A DNA stretch of 64,000 nucleotides, taken from the NCBI GenBank assembly GCA_963680875.1, contig OY804579.1:36937804-37001803 (forward strand), written 5' to 3'. Shown one piece after another: positions 59,401-64,000 of this stretch (position 1 is the first letter of the stretch; the number at the start of each line of letters is the position of its first letter). The notes below the pieces were generated by a model. It saw nothing but the letters and a program-made list of their open reading frames with translations, did no database searches and was not told the origin of the DNA. A program made the translations under genes and the position numbers. Origin of the DNA: Bathymodiolus brooksi. Lineage: Eukaryota; Mollusca; Bivalvia; Mytilida; Modiolidae.

Positions 59401-60764
59401 TTAAGAAATGGGGTCGATTAAAAAATTGGAAAGGCTTCAAAGGAAAACTCATGCATACCTTACGAAAACCAATCCAAAAACTTAAAACCATTAAGTCATT
59501 TTTTAATCCCCAGAGTCGCGCAAAATTTGTTAAAAACTATAGACTCTCGTGGTCTGAAAAAATTATGACGGGTCTCGGAATAGTTGCTGATGTTATTTCA
59601 CAAGTAGTAAGCGTCAAAGAATGGGCAGGTGTATCGTCTAAAATGGAAGAAGCTCGGAAACAGTATGAGATTTATCATGGGAATCTAGTAGCCGAACTAT
59701 CAAGCATTACTACTGAAAAAACTAAAATGGAAGGGTACTGGCTTGAAATAATTGATATTTTTAAAAATATAAGCTTGCCGTACAAGTCATTAATTGTAAA
59801 AGCTTCAGCATACCATAACTTTTCAGAAGTTATCGGACTCGCAAGACTTCCAGTTGACACCAGCAGTCCATTATTTTCTATAGACTTTAACCAGCTGACC
59901 AAACAAAATATTAGGTCAAAACAATTTGCAGTTATAAATTTTATGAAAGATGTCAACAATAATATGACAATTTTGGAAGACAAAATGAGATCAAGACAGG
60001 TTTTGTACAACAATACATTGTCAAAGTCAAAAGCTGATGAGCCTGTAGTTGATATGCTGTCCGATATTACAAGCATATTGAACTTCAGTCCTTCAATGAC
60101 GATGAAAAGTTTCGGACAAAAGTTAAAAATGCGAGACATGGTTTGTACAATATCGGTTTTAAGACCAGATATCGAAGAGTATGATTTTTTCCCTCTCGAA
60201 TCATTTCGCCCACGCTGTGAAATAAACTCAACAATGTTCGAAACTCTGAAATCAGAAGCTGCTTCAAAGAGAAAGACAAAACTGATGCGTACAGTTATCA
60301 AGCGAGATGTAAACAGCGGCCATGAAGAATCGTTATCAAAGCTTATTGATGCTGTTCATAATTCGTATTCGGGGTTACGAGATAAAGACCTAGCTCAATA
60401 TGGCAGATCAATTACTGATCGAGATATTTTATGCACAATTTCAGAAATGTTTCCATCACGACAGAAGTACGACTACATAGACGTAAATTTATTCCGCCCA
60501 CACTGCTCAGTTGTGACCACAAGAAAGTTTCAACAGATGCTAAATCAAGCTAAAAATTTACGATCGCTATCGCAAGAAGTACAAACCTACTTAAATACTT
60601 GCAGCAGAGACCATTTCTGTCCGTGTCTAGCTTCAGTTGCTAAATCGCATCACGCGACTGATGGAGATGTTTTAGAGATCATCAAACACCTAAATGCTGC
60701 CTGGAAACCAAGTACCGCGGCACTATTCTGTGGACCGACTGGATGTGGATGTAAACACTTTTGA
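53393..60764 (+). CDS. Gene B: secreted furin-processed helical protein, five exons, 752 aa
   Basis: Exons 53393-53444, 55043-55129, 56110-56160, 57453-57518 and 58762-60764; all four introns are phase 1 and the total is 2,259 nt (753 codons with TGA). Order: signal peptide (1-18, core FCIVVLVVVAC), acidic propeptide (19-53), RHKR site (54-57), glycine/alanine-rich hydrophobic segment (58-85), signature GCVYFPSICTNRNEI (87-101), coiled-coil-like helices (about 101-210), lysine- and tryptophan-rich basic segment (about 271-349), hydrophobic GLGIVADVISQVV (356-368), charged helix (about 379-414), two repeats with D-[MI]-[VL]-CTIS...FRPxC (about 543-571, 639-667) and a cysteine-rich tail (FCGPTGCGCKHF). 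No C-terminal anchor. It is a distant paralogue of gene A, divergently oriented. The start follows an AG at 53384-53385, so a non-coding first exon may lie upstream. Function unknown. Confidence 0.83.
53475..53742. mobile_element. Short element with TACCCCCGC ends in gene B intron 1
   Basis: Left TTATACCCCCGCTCC, right TATGCGGGGGTATCAT. The interior matches 5296-5700 (AGATTCCTACTTCCTGTTTG). Confidence 0.6.
53764..54210 (+). repeat. Decayed repeats of the gene B exon 1 donor region
   Basis: GCATGCTCTGGTAAAT of exon 1/intron 1 recurs as GCATGCTTTGGTAATT (53790), GCATGCTCTGTTAATT (53863) and GCATGCCCTGGTAGTT (54192). Confidence 0.6.
53985..54118 (-). mobile_element. SINE S1 fragment
   Basis: ACTCCACTATCAACAATATT ... 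CTGCAAGTCACTGACACACT. Confidence 0.65.
55043..55129 (+). CDS. Gene B exon 2: acidic propeptide
   Basis: 87 nt between TTTCTAG and GTAAAC, phase 1. Encodes an acidic segment with DLIDTQERDVFDADTDA, probably removed on maturation. Confidence 0.75.
55394..55447. repeat. 17-bp perfect hairpin with 20-nt loop in gene B intron 2
   Basis: Arms AATCTCCCATACAGAGT and ACTCTGTATGGGAGATT at 55394-55410 and 55431-55447; CATGTCTAC also flanks both sides. Confidence 0.85.
55585..55860. repeat. G/C-rich tract and direct repeat
   Basis: Poly-G at 55592-55610; CGTAAAATCGTGATTTTTCA occurs twice (about 55662, 55754). Confidence 0.75.
56110..56160 (+). CDS. Gene B exon 3: RHKR furin-type cleavage site
   Basis: 51 nt between TTGTAG and GTAAGT, phase 1. 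Encodes LVRHKRGWGSVL; cleavage after RHKR would leave GWGSVL as the new N-terminus. Confidence 0.75.
56215..56625 (-). repeat. Array of the SINE S1 tail, about 35-bp unit, about 11 copies
   Basis: GCGTAACGCCACTTCCATCA and AATGTTCTGGTTGTG repeat, then CCGTGTCTGCTTTATTGGTG continues as SINE S1. In gene B intron 3. Confidence 0.8.
56630..57440. other. Gene B intron 3 remainder, nothing recognised
   Basis: Single-copy-looking AT-rich sequence. Confidence 0.5.
57453..57518 (+). CDS. Gene B exon 4: hydrophobic glycine/alanine-rich segment
   Basis: 66 nt. The acceptor is the TAG at 57450-57452; the CAG five bases on would give a stop. Encodes TGASFLIKATSLGLTLGAAL, continuing the hydrophobic N-terminus of the predicted mature protein. 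Confidence 0.72.
57817..57858 (+). ncRNA. Hammerhead-ribozyme-like motif (degenerate)
   Basis: Exact CTGATGA at 57825-57831, GTC at 57850-57852 and GTGCGC; the GAAA box is mutated (GCAT). In a Penelope-type terminal repeat (57700-57885). Confidence 0.4.
58165..58410 (-). mobile_element. Penelope-like tail plus terminal repeat
   Basis: ACCAAAGGGGTAATCAGAAA (tail) is followed by a minus-strand hammerhead-like block (58266-58305: CTGATGA exact, CAAAAAC for GAAAC, GTC), then AGGACCTAAACAGGATAGCC. Confidence 0.5.
58546..58655. mobile_element. Small MITE with about 33-bp inverted ends
   Basis: GGACAGAATATCCCTTTTTT ... TTCAAACTACGAA is inverted at 58619-58653. About 100 bp before gene B exon 5. 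Confidence 0.65.
58762..60764 (+). CDS. Gene B exon 5: main body and stop
   Basis: The open frame extends back to an ATG at 58698, but the acceptor TTTTATAG at 58754-58761 joins exactly in phase with exon 4, so translation is not expected to start at 58698. Holds the PSIC signature, helices, basic segment, repeats and cysteine-rich tail. Confidence 0.9.
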
Positions 60765-60889
60765 AATGTTATTAGTATCTATTTCTGGGTTTATTCTAAA
60801 CGTAGATGATTATATAAGGGAAGATAATTTTCGTGCTATATTATTCAGAACAAAGTAATATTAATGATAAATATGAAGAAGAAAATAAT

Positions 60890-60895
60890 AATAAA
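60890..60895 (+). terminator. Gene B poly(A) signal AATAAA
   Basis: AATAAA about 126 bp after the TGA stop. Confidence 0.5.
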
Positions 60896-60934
60896 CGCAT
60901 AGATATATCAATACTATACTATATCCATGCACAG

Positions 60935-61055
60935 GCGCTCGTGGAACGGACATACCACCCCCTTTTTCTAATTTTCTGTTTACAAATTAATTTTCAATAA
61001 AATTTCTTTATTTCTTTATTATTTCATCTCTTTTTCCTTAATTTAACTTGTTCGT
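60935..61055 (+). repeat. Repeat shared with 25695-25815
   Basis: CAGGCGCTCGTGGAACGGAC ... TTAACTTGTTCGTGTC. Confidence 0.6.
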
Positions 61056-61059
61056 GTCA

Positions 61060-61470
61060 TTAGTATCTATATAGGGTCGACACATGCAATTTGATGTTAA
61101 CATAAGATTGTATGAATATTGAATCTTATGTGATTTCATCAGCAGATTCACTCCAGTACGACTGCGCAGATGTGACCTCACTAAGCTTCAACAAAATACT
61201 ACATTGATCTTTAGAATGAATATCCAAATTGAAATAGGTCCCAGGATATTCTAAAGTATTTTGCTAACTTCAGGATCTTTTGAATAGAGTGTCTGGCAGG
61301 TTTTCTCGATCATGCTTTCGAGAAACTAAACTGTAGTCATAGCTTCTGAAATTCTGTCATCAATTATTTTTTTCATCCATGCATTCGTAATTGCAGATTT
61401 GTGAACCATTGCTTAAATACTGGCTTTGGAACGTTGGGAGGTCACTACACATGCTATATATAAAGGGATG
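61060..61470. other. Spacer, nothing recognised
   Basis: No frame or repeat of note. Confidence 0.45.
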
Positions 61471-61474
61471 CTAA

Positions 61475-62780
61475 TGCTCCAAAAACGTTTGTCTTCACAG
61501 ATTTAACTTGGTGGGCTATTCGACAGGCTTTAATATATTGCCAGGCTTTAATATATTGCATTAATATATATTTGGATTTTTCCAAAGCCTTCGATAAGAT
61601 GAACCATCAAAGACTAATCCTCAAATTAAAACGTATGGGTATAAACAACAAAACATCAAACTGGATAGGGGCATGGTTATCACATAGATTTCAAAGGTGG
61701 TAGTTGATGACCACACATCAAACAGTTGTCCTGTTTTGTCAGATGTCCTCCAAGGCTCTGTCCTTGGACCATGTCTTTTCCCTATATATATAAATGACAT
61801 GCCAGACACCCTTAAAAATAACGTTTGCCTCTTTGCAGATGACACAATAGTTTATCTTACAATATCAGCATTAACAGATTGTCACACACTCCAATCAGAT
61901 CTACACAAACTCGAAAAGTGGGAGGAAGAATGGCTTATGTCATTTAACCCAGACAAATGTGAAATCATCCACATATCCAGAAAACAAAAACCGATCATCT
62001 TCCAATATACACTACACAACCAGGTTCTCAAGTCAACAAACAAAGCAAAATACCTAGGTGTCACTATTACTATTGACCTAACTTGGAATCACCACATAAA
62101 TAATATCACAAATAAAGCAAATGCATCTTTGAGATTTATAAAAAGAAATGTAAAAACAAACAGTATACAAACAAAAGACTAGCTTATAAAACCAAAAGTA
62201 GAATATTGTAGTGTAGTCTGGGACCTCTGGCAGAAACAACAAATTAATTAAATGATGCAAAGAAGAGCAGCCAGGTACACACTAAATCAATACAGTTATC
62301 AGAGTAGTGCAAGTGCCATGCTACAACACCTTTGCTGACCTACCCTCCAACAAAGAAGAAATCTAGCATCAGTCACCATGCTATACAAATTATAACACCA
62401 ATTAGTTTCCATCTCAAATTTACACTACTAAGTTCCATCAAGAGATCACAAATTCATACAGCCATTCTCTCCCACAAATTATCATTTATACTCATTTTTC
62501 CCTAGAACAATCAGGTTGTGGAATTCACTACCAAACCAGGTAGCTAATAGCCCAGACTTGGATGCTTTCAAGTCTGGTGCCCAATCATTCCTCTATTATT
62601 AATATATTACATGCATGTTGTTTTATCCTATATAAAAAAAGAAAGAAAAAAAAAGTTTATTCGTAAATGTATATATGTTTACACCGGTATTCAAATTTGC
62701 ACTTCCCTAGCATGCTTTCTAAAAAGTCTTCAACACATTGAAGTTTAGAAGTATCCTGTAGATGTAGATGTAGACAAACA
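61475..62780 (+). pseudogene. CR1/Jockey-type non-LTR retrotransposon relic
   Basis: RT motifs in order: YLDFSKAFDKMNHQ (about 61567), frameshift near 61697, QGSVLGPCLFPIYINDMP, FADDTIVY (about 61832), EEWLMSFNPDKCEIIHIS, KYLGVTITIDLTWNHHI, then YCSVVWD and RRAARYT beyond stops, and RTIRLWNSLPNQV near 62500. 5' truncated, with stops and a frameshift, so not active. Ends near a TGTAGATGTAGATG run. Confidence 0.88.
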
Positions 62781-62931
62781 GTGCATAAAGGTCGATCCCT
62801 TTATGACAATTGCAACGACCATGAATATAATTATGACATTAGTTCAGTGGGTTGGTATCTCTGAACACGCTGCATCGAGCTACTCCAATGAGAAACCTCA
62901 AACATCTCAATAGAGACATATATTACAGAAG

Positions 62932-63182
62932 GGCCCGGGTGGCTCAATGAGTTAGGTAGTTGGATTTACCTAACAACTCATACAAGCCTATCACCAATAC
63001 GACGTGGGTTCGCTCCCGGCTTTGTAAATTACAAAAAAGGGTGCAATGGACTCGCAGCCGCAAGTGATAAAGTTTACCAGTTACTTGCCTATGGTCGGTG
63101 GTTTTCTCCAGCTTCTTCCACCACTAAAACTGGTCGCCATGATATAGCTGAAATATTGCTGAAAATGGCATTAAACACCAAA
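62932..63182 (+). mobile_element. SINE family S2 (tRNA-derived)
   Basis: Head GGGCCCGGGTGGCTCAATGA and B box GTGGGTTCGCTCCC; tail shared with S1 (GATATAGCTGAAATATTGCT, TTAAACACC). Confidence 0.8.
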
Positions 63183-63361
63183 AATCAATCAATCTATCAA
63201 TCCCTTTATGACAATTGCAACGACCATGACTATATGACATTCGTTCAGTGAATTGGTATCTCTGAACACGCTGCATCGAGCTACTCCAATGAGAAACCTC
63301 AAGCATCTCAATAGAGACATATATTACAGAAGACGAAGGACATCTACATTTCTTAGTGTGG

Positions 63362-63652
63362 GACCCGGATGGCTCAATGAGTTAGGTCGTTGTAGAGCCC
63401 GGGTGGCTCAATGAGATAGGTCGTTGGATCTAACCGCTCATACAAGCCTATCACCAATACGGCGTAGGTTCGCGCCCAGCTTTGTAAATTACATAAAAGG
63501 GTGCACTCGACTCGCAGCCGCAAGTGATAAAGTTTACCAGTTGCTTCCCCAGGGTCGGTGGTTCTCTCCGGGTACTCCGGCGTCCTCCACCACTAAAACT
63601 GGTCGCCATGATATAGCTAAAATATTGCTGAAAGTGGCGTTAAACACCAAAA
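63362..63652 (+). mobile_element. SINE family S2 with duplicated head
   Basis: GGCTCAATGAGTTAGGTCGT is followed 35 bp later by the full head again. CCCTTTATGACAATTGCAAC and CTCTGAACACGCTGCATCGA in front of both S2 copies show a larger duplicated unit (62790-62935 and 63200-63330). Confidence 0.8.
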
Positions 63653-63726
63653 ATTCAAATTCAAATTACATTTCTTCGATTAGACATGCACACAAATGTG
63701 ACAGTGTTAAACCAGTTAATAATCAC

Positions 63727-64000
63727 AAAACCTTCCCTCCTTCAGTGACGAAAGAACCTTCCCTCCTTCAGTGACGAAAGAACCTTCCCTCCTTCAGTGA
63801 CCAAAGAACCTTCCCTCCTTCAGTGATGAAAGAACCTTCCCTCCTTCAGTGACGAAAGAGCCTTCCCTCCTTCAGTGACGAAAGAACCTTCCCTCCTTCA
63901 GTGACCAAAGAACCTTCCCTCCTTCAGTGACGAAAGAACCTTCCCTCCTTCAGTGATCAAAGAACCTTCCCTCCTTTAGTGACGAAAGAACCTTCCCTCC
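63727..64000. repeat. 26-bp minisatellite, at least 10 copies, cut by window end
   Basis: Unit contains AACCTTCCCTCCTTCAGTGA; variants at GACGAAAG/GACCAAAG. Confidence 0.95.

Noticed and set aside
63424..63774. 116-codon ORF near the right edge
   Set aside because: It runs through an S2 SINE and the start of the 26-bp minisatellite.

Overview
The window is animal nuclear DNA, most likely from a bivalve mollusc. The signs are AT-rich introns with GT/AG splice sites, many tRNA-derived SINEs, fragments of a Penelope-like retroelement with hammerhead-ribozyme-like motifs, a decayed non-LTR retrotransposon, several terminal-inverted-repeat (TIR) DNA elements and many minisatellites. The species assignment is inference. 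No operons, CRISPR arrays, rRNA or functional tRNA genes were seen.

Layout. (1) 535-9127, plus strand: the nuclear gene for mitochondrial ribosomal protein uS7m (MRPS7), five exons, with the 5' exon not identified. Its introns carry a 0.8-kb TIR element, SINEs, a composite repeat and an hAT-like element. (2) 9.1-20.9 kb: no convincing host gene. This stretch holds a long-TIR element carrying a helicase-like fragment, 48-, 27- and 26-bp arrays, a pogo-like element and a Penelope-like RT relic split by a 155-bp array. (3) 20942-33066, minus strand (extended by a duplicated 5' end to 36248): gene A. Eight exons join in frame to 770 codons plus stop: signal peptide, Kazal-like domain, a second cysteine-containing domain, an REKR furin-type site, then a long mainly helical region. 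(4) 36.3-53.3 kb: intergenic, with a 3.0-kb satellite of 50-bp units (about 61 copies), a diverged tandem duplication and two tandem copies of a 1.33-kb TIR element inserted in a Penelope-like tail. (5) 53393-60764, plus strand: gene B. Five exons join to 752 codons plus stop: signal peptide, short acidic propeptide, RHKR site, hydrophobic segment, then a long helical region. (6) 60.9-64.0 kb: a CR1/Jockey-type non-LTR relic, two SINEs of a second family and a 26-bp minisatellite running off the edge.

The most interesting content is the head-to-head pair A and B. Just after the predicted cleavage site both have a hydrophobic segment, followed by a shared signature of the form GCxYxPSxCxxRxEI. 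Both then have a second glycine-rich hydrophobic segment with a charged helical stretch, and two C-terminal repeats around a D-[IM]-[LV]-C or CYWG-type core. I do not recognise this family. The pro-regions differ completely: A uses a Kazal-like plus second domain, B a short acidic peptide. This suggests a secreted proprotein family with exchangeable pro-regions and a furin-activated helical effector. Function is unknown; a membrane-active role is only a hypothesis from layout.
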